A stretch of DNA of 64,000 bases from Streblospio benedicti (Eukaryota > Annelida > Polychaeta > Spionida > Spionidae), in NCBI GenBank assembly GCA_019095985.1, contig CM032666.1, forward strand, positions 5,999,610 through 6,063,609, read 5' to 3'. How positions within the stretch are numbered: the stretch's first letter is position 1; every line of letters begins with the position of its first letter. Under the pieces are notes generated by a model, which made no database searches, was not told the origin of the DNA, and worked only from the letters and a program-made list of their open reading frames with translations. Positions 41,316 to 52,390 of the stretch are shown piece after piece. The position numbers and the translations under genes are program-made.

Positions 41316-43570
41316 ATTCAAGGTTAAAATAACATGAGAAGCCTCTGAAACATCTCACATATATACAAACAATAATTACCAAATTAGATCCAAAGTATAA
41401 ATACTACATACATGTATAAATACTATTATTCACAATAATAATGTAACAATACTTATTGGATTTAGATTTGTTGAATCAATAATTGGTACATTTTGTCAAT
41501 ATCTTGTTCTTAAGGGAGTGGTCACAAAAATACAGAGGAGGGGGGCATGAAGAAAAAATTGTGGGGGGCGTGGAAAAATCATGGCGCCTAGGGGGGGCGC
41601 AAGAAAAATAACATATAGGTATGGGGGGCCCAATTTTTTAACAATGCCAATATTCTAAAAATTCTACGCTTTTTGTCGTGAATTGGGAGAAAGAATATCA
41701 TGAATTACACTAGTATAGCTGATCATTTAACTTAAACAGAAATAAAACATTATTAATTCTGCAAGATTATTCATACAATCAGTTACATATTAAGCATGAC
41801 ATGGCTTAGTTTTTCTCACCCCTATCGCAGTATGGCAATGCAATGTTTCTCAGCCGCCTTCTTTGCAGCCTTCTGCTGTCTTCCCTTTTTTCGCCTCTTT
41901 GCACTCCCCTTCTGCCTCAGCTTGATCCTTTTATTCTCTGCAACTCTAAATTCCATTGCATTGAACTTTGTTAGATATACCAAATACATATTTCACATTG
42001 CTAGCATGCTGATCAGCAGAGAATTACTCTAGAACTAGCTTATACCCTTGTGGTCAAAAGAGGTATATAATGAGAATCAAGATTGAATCACCCAGTTACA
42101 TAATCTTAAAGGTAGACCCCAACTAGGATCATTGGTGAAATCCATTGACTTGGGATGTAAAATGAAATCTAACGGAGGAAATGTTAGTGTCCATGTAAAT
42201 GAGAATACAATGTCCTCCATGGGCATAGAAAAAAGACATATTTGGTGTGTGTATAAATATGTTTTTTATAGCATTTTATTTTCAAGCACCCTTTGTCCTG
42301 ACGACTCTTACCCACGTCCTGACAGCACCACCACCCATCCTGAATGCACCCTGACAGCATCCCCATACACTAACATCCCAAAGCGTCATTCATTGAAAAG
42401 GCAGTTTTTTTACTATGTAAACATGGCAGGGTGACCATCCTCTATAATAGCCAGTGAAAATCAAAGGCATTGTGATTTTCCCCTAACATTGGCTATAAGT
42501 ATTCTTATTTAGAGAGTATACTACAAACACATAATGTTAACACACTAACTACACAGCAAACATAAGCATCAAGTATGATTCATTGGAGGAGAACCATATA
42601 ACAATAGTCCATGATGAAAAGAAAGTCAAGACACCAACCATCCAAAAATAAAGGCCACTCCACAATGTCCCCAATGTGACACCACCCACCCACTTCCTGA
42701 TGGTACCTGCCAGCATGCCCCCATCCCGAGACCACTAATTAACAACAAATACATATTACATAGTTCGGGTGTTCACCACTCGTCTACACAATCTACTCCC
42801 ACCCATCGTCCTGATAGCCTCCAGCCTTGTCCTAAAAAAGCTCAGCCACAAATCTGACACTGATCGCCAAGTCCTGGTAGCATGCTTCCCCCCTTGACAA
42901 CCCCATGACATGATAGCAGGGATATATTGAGTAAAGTGTATGAAATGAGTACAGCATTTTTTTTTTTTCTCCAGCATCCACCCTTGTGCAAATTGTGGGC
43001 ATGGGTGATACTTTGTAACATTGGCTCTGACCAATTTTGTTAGTCAGTACATACAAATAAAGAGTAAATAATATTGGCACACTTCATTGTACTGACAACT
43101 TAGCACCTTCCAAGTATCTAGTATGATATGGAGAAAGAGTGTTTTGGAACAACCTTTAAGATTGAAGGTAAATTGAGATAGGGAAGTTCTTATACCACAA
43201 TATAAAATCTTTTGCAATGAGCAAGAAATCAAGCAACAGATCATGCTACGGATTATGTGTTCTGAGCTCGGATGCAGTATACTTGGCGCAGACGGAGAAC
43301 TACCTGGATTAACTCCGACTTGAAGCTTGTATAAGTATATCTCAAGTAAGTCATTGATCACTGAAAATGCACTTGGCATCTAATATGCAAAAGCTATGGG
43401 ATGAGAAATTAGTGTCTATGGTAATGGGGACATAATGCTCTCCATGGCACAGATATTATCACACACTTCAGTAGAACATCCCTATTAAGACTGCCCAAGG
43501 ACTGGCGTCAAGTAGTTTAATATGGGGGTGGTCTCATTAGGGATGTTTGCAATGGTCTTTTTATGAAGAC
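41316..43570. repeat. Copy B of the 2-kb direct duplication
   Basis: Partner of 38691-40920. It lacks about 20 bases present in copy A (near 41720, against AGCAGTTTACTAGCATTTAT in A) and has other small indels, including a longer T run near 42957-42969. It continues past the matching region with readable sequence to 43570, where copy A is corrupted. Confidence 0.95.
41822..41965 (-). CDS. Lysine/arginine-rich C-terminal coding exon (copy B)
   Basis: Counterpart of the copy A exon: FRVAENKRIKLRQK, then KRRKKGRQQKAAKKAAEKH, ending in TAG at 41824-41822. Indels relative to copy A alter the middle and shift the end. If the duplication is an assembly artefact, only one of the two is real, and copy A has the longer uninterrupted tail. 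Confidence 0.35.
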   Translation of the reverse strand, partial: FNAMEFRVAENKRIKLRQKGSAKRRKKGRQQKAAKKAAEKHCIAILR

Positions 43571-43915
43571 TTGGGACTGTTATAAATCATCTTATAATAG
43601 AAGTGGTGTATTTATAGAGGTGGTCTTGATTGAAGGTTCTAATGTACACATAACCCAAAGTGGTGGTAAAAGCTAGTATTTGAACCCATGTGACACCTTT
43701 TGGCTTCTTTTATGACACCACACTACTCCATATGATGCTGTCATGGCTGCCGCTGTCTGTTATTTTTGTTATAAAACTGCTAATAAACAACCATCAGGAC
43801 CATATTGAAGACGAAAAACATATTCGTGCAAAACTACACTGTACCATGAACGATCTCCTGTAGTCAAATGGCGTCCAGCAAGTCAGGTTAAAGAAGAGAG
43901 ATAGCCGAACAAAGT
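43571..43915. other. Stretch after the duplication, nothing recognised
   Basis: No coding or repeat signal beyond short unsupported frames. Confidence 0.4.
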
Positions 43916-43922
43916 CACAAAA

Positions 43923-44370
43923 TTAGCGTATTAATATATAGGATACTCGCCAACTCGCAAATTGAGAGTTTTTATCCATTTGGCGACTGTGGTTCAATGT
44001 GCACCTGCAACTTTGGAGATTGTCTTTTCTATCACGTTTTGGGCGAGAACACTTGAAAAATAAGTCGCCATACAGCGTGGATTCGATCCTTTTTACATTT
44101 CGTGGAGATGACAGTCCTTGTATCCTTACAATATTTTGCAGTGTAGAGCTGATAAAATCTTTCCATTCATCAGAGGTGCGTGGCAAGAGTAAACTGCCAT
44201 AATTTCCATAGAAATGCACGTATATATCGATCATCTTTTTCACCAAAATGTGAAGAAAACAATGTCCAGTTCACCCCATTCCCAATTTCTTCAATGCTTT
44301 GAAAATAACCATCACATTTCCCATGCTTAGAAGAAGCTTTATACAGTTCTGCCAGGAATGTTTTTTGCAA
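43923..44370 (-). CDS. Unidentified coding trace in two overlapping frames
   Basis: On the minus strand the frame from 44370 reads LAELYKASSKHGKCDGYF and SIEEIGNGVNWTLFSSHF, and from 44246 another frame reads DEWKDFISSTLQNIVRIQG and NVKRIESTLYGDLFFKC. Composition and length suggest real protein with a frame change, so this is a pseudogene, a transposon remnant or exons with a missed intron. No family recognised with confidence. Confidence 0.35.
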
Positions 44371-44639
44371 TAACAGAGTCGAATAAATGCATCTCAGTAA
44401 TAAGAAAATAATTAGAAATATCTAATATATGTTTTTGGTAATGATTTATATTTTTTTGATGGTTGAAGGGTACTCAGGCTAAGATATGCAGGGAAAAGAA
44501 TGAATAATCAATATGTACAGTTAACATGTAAAAACCATAAAAAGAAGAAAAACATTATCTAGATACCTCCATTTCATCAAAAAAAATAAAAATAAACTAC
44601 TTTTCTCAGAAAAGAATGCACCAGAGAGCTTCTAGAGAC

Positions 44640-44800
44640 ATCCATTTAAAAAATTCTGGGGAGCACGCCCCCAGACCCACTATACTTACTGTCTACGCCA
44701 CTTGCAACTGCGCCTTTGGCGCTCACTAAGGGTCCCACCTTTGACGCTCCCCTCTTCAGCAACTTTAAATTTGGCCAGTGCCTTTTTGAATATTCGGCCA
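44640..44800. repeat. GC-rich repeat element with GGGGAGCACGCCCCC motif
   Basis: An AT-rich region switches abruptly to TTCTGGGGAGCACGCCCCCA, then CCACTTGCAACTGCGCC and TTTGGCGCTCAC. Similar strings are familiar from dispersed repeats in many marine animals, so this is probably a mobile-element end; the family is not identified. Confidence 0.4.
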
Positions 44801-44905
44801 CTAATAACATTGGGCTAGTGCTCTGTTATTGCTCTCGCCAAACTGGCTAGAGGAGTTGGAAATGGGTAATTCCCCCTGTGATCACAAATCTACTGGTGTT
44901 CTTCA

Positions 44906-45075
44906 TCATTTCAAATGACTTGTTGATGTATATGACTCCCTTTTGCGCCAAAATCTTTCCAACTTCAACAGCAATAAATCTTCATTTTTCCCATTTACCC
45001 TCAACTTGATGTCATCTATTGATATAGATAAAGCTTCCATCTCATCTATAGCTTTATCACTGGGGAGTGGTGTCC
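44906..45075 (-). CDS. Unidentified terminal exon or coding trace
   Basis: An acceptor (TTATGCAG, next to 45075) opens a minus-strand frame, GTPLPSDKAIDEMEALSI, then SIDDIKLRVNGKNEDLLLLK and LERFWRKRESY, ending in TGA at 44908-44906. The regular hydrophobic and charged alternation is coding-like and suggests a coiled coil. No family recognised; it may be a host gene continuing toward lower coordinates. Confidence 0.35.
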
Positions 45076-45149
45076 CTGCATAAGATAATTTGGTGTGATA
45101 GTTTATCCTGGTTCTGTATGATAGTATGCGATAGAATAAATTAATAATG

Positions 45150-45300
45150 GGACCGGGAGGGGGGGTGGGGAGGGGCATGGAAAAAATATAATGTGCCAAA
45201 GGGCCATGAAAAATACTGACATGGCATTAGGGGGGCATGATAAAATATTGTCAAGAAAACTATTTCTCTTCACGCCCCTCTGCAGTTAATGACCACTCCA
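45150..45300. repeat. G-rich repeat end shared with the 2-kb duplication
   Basis: The GGGGGGCATGATAAAA-type phrases and TAATGACCACTCC end here resemble, in opposite orientation, the GGAGTGGTCACAAAA start and G-rich run at 38877-39000 and 41514-41635. This suggests copies of one dispersed element. Confidence 0.4.
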
Positions 45301-45512
45301 TAGCAGTACTATACAATGGTAGGTGGTAACAGGACAAACATGAAACATGATGTTCATACAAGCTACAATACCCCAGTTCTTCCTTTCAGTTGTACTGCAC
45401 TTTTTAGTTTTAGAAATGAAATAGATGCAATGCGATTCAACATCTGCATGATACAGGAGTACAAACAAATCTGTATCTTTTGTAGACTATTACTAGTAGT
45501 AGGACTGCTTCA

Positions 45513-46297
45513 TCTAGATTATTTTTTTTTGACTACACTACACTACTACTTACTATTTGGCTAACATGCACTGACGTTGCGGCGACCATCGTGGTGCCTT
45601 CAACCAGTGACTGTTTTGGCACGGTGACGTCACAATGGGTCTCTCTGCTCAAAGTTCCTTCAAAAAGAGAACAGAAGAACCGCCTGAAACAAGTGACATA
45701 CCACATTAAAAGGTTCCCCTGAGTAATTCCAAAGTATGAAAGGCACATCTGAAACTATGCAGAGGATCCTTAAGAAACATGGTGTCCCGCTCTTCCATAA
45801 GCCTTTGAGCCTGCTAGTTAGACCCAAGGACAAAGACGACCCAAAGAAAAATGTGTGGAGTGTTGTATGACATCTCATGCCCTTCATGCCATGAAACATA
45901 CATTGGGGAAACTGGCAGGAATCTGCAAACAAGACTGAAGGAACACCTGGACCCGCACAGTACCCAGTCTGCCATACAGATCCACACATAGAATACTGAC
46001 ATCTATTCAGTAGTGAGTCAGCCAGAGTCATAGGCAGAGAAGATCAGCCCGACCTCGACATAAGATCTTGAAGCCATCAAGATTCCACACCCAAGCACTA
46101 CCCCAAGGCAGGAGCATCCCCCCCTCTAACCTCCATCTGCTTTCCACCAGGAACTCCACCTATGGAAACCCAGTTCGCGCATTGTGACGCCACCGCATTC
46201 AAAAACAGTCACTGCTGGAAGGCAACCGCGATGGTCGCCGCAACGTCATTGCATGTTGTAAATAGTAAGTAGTAGTGTAGTCAAAAAATAATCTAGA
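45513..46297. mobile_element. Penelope-derived fragment flanked by inverted repeats
   Basis: Arms of about 110 bp: TCTAGATTATTTT, GACTACACTACACTACTACT, GACGTTGCGGCGACCATCG at the left, and their reverse complement ending AATCTAGA at 46297. Between them a plus-strand frame contains CGVLYDISCPSCHETYIGE then TGRNLQTRLKEH, the linker cysteines and GIY-YIG endonuclease start of Penelope-like elements, with several stops. There is no RT. The direct repeat CAAATCTG(T)(A/G)TCTT flanks the unit at about 45467-45480 and 46301-46314. Penelope-like elements can carry terminal repeats in inverted arrangement, so this may be a shortened copy or a non-autonomous derivative. Confidence 0.75.
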
Positions 46298-46309
46298 AGC
46301 AAATCTGTG

Positions 46310-46620
46310 TCTTCCTTCCAAAGTAGGGCTGGATTCTCCAGATTTAGCATCAGCTTGAACAATAACATCAGAGTCACCTTGGGCTTACAGAGTAACATTC
46401 TCTTTTGGTATTTCAACAGATATTTTTGAACTTGGTGTTACAGTGGCAATGATGCCCATGCCGTAAAATGTGTCCAAACCATCCTATGTTCATACATTAT
46501 GGCCAACATTATCTGCCACTTGCTGTATAAACTGACCAGGTGCTAACATGGGTACTTGGGTAGATCTGTGCCATGAGCTACAGCTGCACACCTTTCATAT
46601 GTTTGTACATGTACTTCTTT
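46310..46620 (-). pseudogene. Decayed coding trace of a repeated protein family
   Basis: A minus-strand frame reads FIQQVADNVGHNV, then DGLDTFYGMGIIATVTPSSK and VEIPKENVTL, with stops between. The phrase D-N-x-x-H-N-V ... D-G-x-x-T-F-x-G-M-G is one I associate with large multi-copy uncharacterised proteins of marine invertebrates, probably tied to mobile DNA. The association is from memory and unverified. Confidence 0.4.
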
Positions 46621-46959
46621 ATAAATGTGAAGGACAAAAACCTTGAGAATGTAGAGATTCAACTAAGAATTTGGACCCAAAATGGTGATGCATTTGGACC
46701 GCAAGACCCAACTGAAGAGGCACTATAAGAGATCTGGTCTAATAGCCTGCACAATGCTCTGCAGAATGGATGCAACCTTAATCTTATTGCATTTAACTGT
46801 GCCATTGTATTTGAATATATATGTCCATAATTTAGACATATCTTTTTATATTTAGGACATAAAGCAAACATGGCAATGTGATTTCAACTAGTAGATGTAG
46901 TAAAGTAAGTTAAATGTCAAAACTTTTTTTCAAAGGTGACATCACTTCAAGTGCTAGAA

Positions 46960-47064
46960 CCCCTACAACCCGGCCCTTTGTCAAATTTTTGTCATCATTT
47001 TGGTACACCCCCACCCCCCACCCAACCCCTCGCCAGGTGACGTCATATGTGAACTTTATCCCTA
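46960..47064. mobile_element. Right-end fragment of Harbinger-like MITE family A
   Basis: Ends GTGACGTCATATGTGAACTT then TATCCC followed by TAA, matching the right terminus pattern of the MITE at 17563-18000 (GTGACGTCATTTGTGAACGA). A diverged TGACATCAC near 46937 may mark the other end. Confidence 0.5.
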
Positions 47065-48410
47065 ACATTTCTAGATAACGGAATTGGCACAATGATTGTG
47101 ACAAAAATGAAAGTGCTTTTTATCAATATTAGACATCTCTTTACATGTAGGGTATATGGCTCATTCAAAATGGAATTTACATTATTTTGAATTGTCCTAT
47201 GTTTTATTGTTTTGATATCATGTTGTAGCAATTTAATAACTGTACAAATGTATGCATCAGCTGAATCACCACCATGAAAAATTTTCTGCTCACAGAGATC
47301 CATTGATTTGGGATTGCCGAAAAACTTCATTCAAAATGGAATTTACATTACTTGTTGTAAATGTTACTATGGTTGATTTGCCATATACCTTTCCAATATA
47401 TTGATATTATATTTTCGCTTGTATATATTGATATATAGCTGCATGGAGTTCACAAGGAAACTGAATGCGGCCTAACACATCCTTGCCCCATGAATCATTT
47501 TTGGTGTTTGCAATTGATGTAATGGTATTTTGAAATGTATAGATTTTGACTGAATGAACATTATCTGACATAAATCTAACACATCTGCAGGCATTGTACA
47601 TAGAATACAGTTTTCAGAGTGACAAAATTTGTCTGAATTTGACCTCAGTTTAGGCACATCTTGTGAAACACAGCATATATCTAGTGTGCTCCCTTTTTTA
47701 ACCTTTGTGTTGGTATGTTTTTTCCTGCAATCAGTTTGTATTTTTTGACCTATATTAATATCTTAATGTATTTGAAATACAGGTACATGTGACCTAAGTA
47801 CTAACTACTGTGGCCTGACCCTCTCGATCATCATGCAATACACAGCTCTTCAATATTGTTGTAATGTACGTACATGTAACTATGAAATAAAAATCAAGAC
47901 ATAAAAATTATTTTTATGAAAATAAAAAATAGTTGTAAGATATATTCTGAAATATATGAAAACGGGCTCGTCCAATATGCAATTAACAGAATTGGTCTTT
48001 CAGAAGAAAAATCTGATTTTACATAAGAAATAATCAACTGCAAAATCCCAATTAAAAAGATCTAGAACACATGAATATACAATACAAATCAAGACAACCA
48101 AAATCAGGTTAGATCTAGAACACATGAATATACAATACACATATCAACACAACCAAAATCAGGATGCAGGAGAGATAAAATGCAAACGAAATCAAGCAAA
48201 CTTAGGTCAGGAAACAGAGAAATCAGTGCAGAGTGTGGGGATAATGAAATAAACATGGATTAAACAACATAGAGGTTTAGATGTTCAAGACTGGTAGTAA
48301 TGCACATGAATTTGCCATTTGCATGTGAGTCAAATCATACCAAATGAATAATTTTCACAGATTGTTAAGTTGCAATCAAATGATGTTTGATAAGTCAATA
48401 AACATAAACC
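47065..48410. other. Intergenic stretch, nothing recognised
   Basis: Includes a two-copy repeat of about 55 bases near 48055-48160 (TCTAGAACACATGAATATAC) and a repeated TTCAAAATGGAATTTACATT near 47165 and 47332. No supported coding sequence. Confidence 0.45.
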
Positions 48411-48412
48411 AA

Positions 48413-49345
48413 TAGAATGAATAACTATATTTTTTCTTTTTCCCAAGTTTGCTTGTGAATTCAATTCTACTCTCACTGTTCTGCCAAGCAAGCTCTTGCC
48501 TCTGTATTGATTTAGCTGAAGACACAGATTCCATATTACTATATCAAGTGGCCTTGACGGGACTCAAACTCACCACCCCACGGTTGTGAGACCAGAATGA
48601 TACCATCATCCCAAGCAGCGGGGTGTTAAAATGTTACACTGACAAACCAATGTCTCTGTAACCCCCAGCCTACATACTTGTTCAGTCGTGGGTTCGAATC
48701 CTACCTGAGGACGGACATTTTTAGGAGGTCTAATGCTAGGTCTAATATTCCAGCCGTGTTAAGGTCTGTGATGCAATGGATAACTGTATATATTTTTTTC
48801 CCAAGTTTGCTTGTGAATTCAATTCTACTGTCACTGTTCTGCCAAGCAAGCTCCTGCCACTGTATTGACATAGCTGAAGAAACATCTTCCATTTTATCAT
48901 ATCAAGTGGATCACGACCCTAAGGTTTTGAGACCTGAATGATACCATCATCCCAAACACCGGGCTGTTAAAAGGTTACACGGATTTACCGATGTCTCTAT
49001 AACCCCCAGCCTACATACTTGGTCAGTTATCATCTCAACCCAGAGGTCGTGGGTTCGAATCCCACCTGAGGACAGAAATTTTTGGGAGGTCTTATGTTCC
49101 AGCCGTGTTAAGGTCTGTGATTCTATGAATAACTGTATATATTTTTTTCCCAAGTTTGCTTGTGAATTCAATTCTACTCTCACTGTTCTGCCAAGCAAGC
49201 TCCTGCCTCTGTATTGACATATCTGAAGAAACATCTTCCATTTTACTATATCAAGTTGCCTTGATGGGACTCGAATTCACGACCCCAAGGTTGTGAGACC
49301 AGAATGATACCATCATCCCAAGCAGCGGGCTGTTCAAAGGTTACA
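48413..49345 (+). repeat. Tandem array of a bipartite tRNA-like unit
   Basis: About 2.6 copies with a period of about 355 bp (starts near 48413, 48772 and 49122). Each unit holds a plus-strand tRNA-like module (TACTTGGTCAGTTATC, then GGTCGTGGGTTCGAATCCCA with a perfect B box, e.g. 49052-49062) and, about 200 bases away, a second tRNA-like module facing the other way (minus-strand GGTCGTGAGTTCGAGTCC pattern). Between them lies a shared body (CCAAGTTTGCTTGTGAATTC, CTGCCAAGCAAGCTC). The layout suggests a SINE or pol III-driven satellite with two divergent promoters. Confidence 0.85.
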
Positions 49346-49349
49346 CATC

Positions 49350-49592
49350 AGGGCCACTTGATATAGTAAAATGGAAGATGTTTCTTCAGCTATGTCAATA
49401 CAGTGGCAGGAGCTTGCTTGGCAGAACAGTGAGAGTAGAATTGAATTCATAAGCAAACTTGGGAAAAAATATATACAGTTATTCATTGCATCACAGACCT
49501 TAACACGGCTGGAACATAAGACCTCCCAAAAATTTCCGTACTCAGGTGGGATTTGAACCCACGACCTCTGGGTTGCGATGATAACTGATAGA
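49350..49592 (-). repeat. Inverted copy of the bipartite tRNA-like unit
   Basis: Reverse complement of the body and first tRNA-like module of the array (ATGTCAATACAGTGGCAGGA, CCCACGACCTCTGGGTTGCG), ending near 49592. It abuts the third unit head-on, producing an inverted junction. Confidence 0.85.
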
Positions 49593-49599
49593 CAGGTCG

Positions 49600-49880
49600 G
49601 GTTTTCTCAAATTCTAACTCATATAGGCATTTTCGAGGACAAGTTGAAAGACACACTTTTTAGACTAATTTGAGGTTGCTGAGTCCATTTCTGGTGTATG
49701 TCACGTGCTACAACCAATTATAGATCATTATAAGCCTCGAAATTTGAAAAAAACAAAATGGCCACCAACCACATGAAAATTTACAACATTAGTCAGGCAT
49801 ATGTGTATGGAAATCGTGGGATTTAAGTTAAAAGCACCAGACGTTGCCAAATTATACATCAATACATATACTTTGAAATA
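49600..49880. other. Intergenic stretch, nothing recognised
   Basis: No coding or element signal. Confidence 0.35.
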
Positions 49881-49889
49881 GAATAAACA

Positions 49890-50420
49890 GATATTTCATA
49901 TCTTTCATATATGACTGATTTTTCCAAGATGGCTGCCAAATTAGTAGAAATCGTTTATAATGAAAGCATGAGCATAAATTTCAATGCAATATCAATTCAA
50001 TATGGCTATGATTTTCAATATGGCTGCCATTTTAATCATAAAATCAAACACACTTTGCCACACATACAGAGGCTCTTGATGGATATGGAGGATTTTAGCA
50101 TTGATTGTTATTTGTCTTGTCATAGAGAGTTGAAATACATAATTTGGCTTAAAGATGCACCCATTTTTATTGTGGCCGACATTTTTCAAGATAGTGGAAA
50201 TTTTCCAGATGGCCGACATTTTCAAGATGGCCGACATTGTTAAAAATTTCCAATGTTTTTCCAGATGGCTAACCTTTGTGGTTATTACGAACACATAGAC
50301 CCTTTTGCTGGATATGGATGCTTTTAGTAGTCCTTGTCTTAGGTCGAGCCACTTGGAATGGAAATATGTAATATGATTTAAAGGTGACCACAGTTAATCA
50401 AGATGGCCGTCACACCTTCA
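49890..50420. repeat. Dispersed AAGATGGCCGACA-type motif cluster
   Basis: The phrase (A)AGATGGC(C/T)G or close variants occurs repeatedly (near 49928, 50205, 50225, 50265 and 50400), with GGCCGACATTTT at 50173 and 50210. Related ATGGC phrases occur at 49759 and 53085. Spacing is irregular, so it is not a simple tandem repeat. Confidence 0.5.
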
Positions 50421-50569
50421 CTGGCACATTTTAGTTGGTAACACCACGGTGACACTTCAATACTTGACTCCATTTTACAAAGCACTTTTGCATATTACTA
50501 TAATTAAGAGACTCTGCTTATCATAAGTAAGAATAATCTAATTTGGCCTCTTGCTTCTGAGTTAGATGT

Positions 50570-51960
50570 CAACCCCGCGCTTTGCCAACCCCAGTATTTT
50601 ACTTTTCATGTCATATTCACAAGCTTTTTTCAAGATCATGCGACCATCATCGACTAATGGTAGATTCAGTTTGAGATTGCTGAAATGTATGAAGCCTGCT
50701 GAAACAAATCCAAAGATTTACTAGCGGATTTCTCCTCTTTTATGAGGAATGCTGAACCAAAATTATCAGCAGTGAATGCAATGATCAAAGAATTTTGCTG
50801 GTTTTCCATCTTTAATGAGAGATGGAAATACGATGCATAGTGTGCAATAAACCCTGTACTCTCTCCTTAGCTAAATGTAATCAACAAATGATGCAGACAT
50901 GTCTGATTTCAAGTTGACAGTACTGACTAGAACATCAATATATTTGGTTTTGAGTAGTTTATTGCCTTCTCTTGCATAATTATCATTTACCATCAGCATC
51001 TAGACATCAGCTTCTTCAGAAATAGAGACAGCACTGTATTGTATTTGTGTCAGAGGAAGTCTCTCTCTTATCACTCTGTGTTACATTCAAGAGACTCTAA
51101 CAATTAACAGATCTCTTTGGAAAGTCAGTTCATCAAATAGGATGCTTTTTCATTAGTACTTCATAAATTTTATGGTTGTGAGAAGCTCAAGTTCTGTTTT
51201 CTCATCAAGCTCTTTAAAATTCGTGGTGGCAAAACATTCTCTAGTTCTGTATGGCAAACAATAATTCTCTGTCACGCGTTTGGTCTATATTGAGGATTTT
51301 GGCGCGTGTCTCTCAATAGTCTTTCTGACATGCATGAAACATTCTAATATCTGCTATAACAGCTTTTTTTATTCATGTTACTTTTGCTTTTAAAACAAAT
51401 GTAAGGTTGAAAAAAGTCAAATTCATCTGGCTCGAAATGCTAAGCTTAGCAGACCAACTTGTGATTATAACTGCTGAGGCTGGTCAATATCTGAAAAAAG
51501 TTCTTTCTGAATCATATAATCTTGATTAGGTCCAAAAAGCTCGATTCCCCATCAAAGTCTCAGCTCATTAATTTTATAATAAACTCCCTGCTTTTGGCTT
51601 TATGGGTGCTTCTATGTTCAGCAACATTTTTGTTTACAATAGTAATTTACCCATGAAAATAAGTCAGTGGTTGCCTTTTATCTGTTCTTAGTATAGTATC
51701 ACTTATTGAGTGGTTTTGTCGGCTTTTTTGTCTTTGATGACAGCATGGCCCTGCTCATGTCCTTGGTTGATAGCTATTATGTTATGGACAAATTTCCCTA
51801 CAAAGTACCCTTTGTCTAAAACATATCTAAATGGAACAAACATGCAGGCAGGTGTCTACGAGCTATTGCTACAAACAGAAACTGTAATGGTGAAGCCATG
51901 GAAGAAAAACATGGGGGTCGATGAAACTAATATGGATAAAGGAGGAAAACCTAAGTGAAA
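50570..51960 (-). pseudogene. Long decayed minus-strand coding trace
   Basis: In changing frames the minus strand shows coding-like phrases: FVHNIIAINQGHEQGHAVIK near 51745-51800 (compare HEQ-N motifs in large uncharacterised invertebrate proteins) and LVDDGRMILKKACEYDMKSK near 50610-50670. Many stops separate them. It may belong to the same family as the trace at 46310-46620. Identity is a weak inference. Confidence 0.3.
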
Positions 51961-52124
51961 CAAATCACTAGGGAACCATTATTAGGAATTATAGATTATC
52001 AGTGAGGTAGAGAAATAATAGAAGCAATATGTCATGTTGCAGATACACATAGTTATGGGTCCTTTGTTCGTTGATTTGGCTTATTCATAATATAATGTTC
52101 TACTCTCTTCCATTATGGCAAGTT

Positions 52125-52390
52125 AGCTACTACTACTGTATTGACATAGCTGAAGACATAGCTTCCATTTTGACAATATCAAGTGGCCTTGACGGGACTC
52201 AAACTCACGACCCCAGGGATGTGAGACCAGAATTATACCATCATCCCAAGCATCGGGCTGTTAAAGGTTACAACGACGGAACCGTTGTCTCTGTATACCC
52301 CAGCGTACATACTTGGTCAGTTAATCATCTCAATCCAGAAGTCGTGGGTTCGAGTACCACCTAAAGACGGAAATTTTTGGAAGGTCTAAT
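52125..52390 (+). repeat. Solitary copy of the bipartite tRNA-like unit
   Basis: Carries both tRNA-like modules: ACGGGACTCAAACTCACGAC (minus-facing) and GGTCGTGGG-like AGTCGTGGGTTCGAGTACCA (plus-facing), more diverged than the array at 48.4 kb. Confidence 0.8.

Noticed and set aside
40153-43379. Paired minus-strand frames of 80-110 codons repeated in both 2-kb copies
   Set aside because: They occur twice only because the region is duplicated; they overlap in different frames, lack family resemblance, and differ between copies by shifts.
49000-49075. Possible true tRNA gene with perfect B box
   Set aside because: It recurs as part of a 355-bp repeat unit and the acceptor arms do not pair; tRNA-derived repeat.
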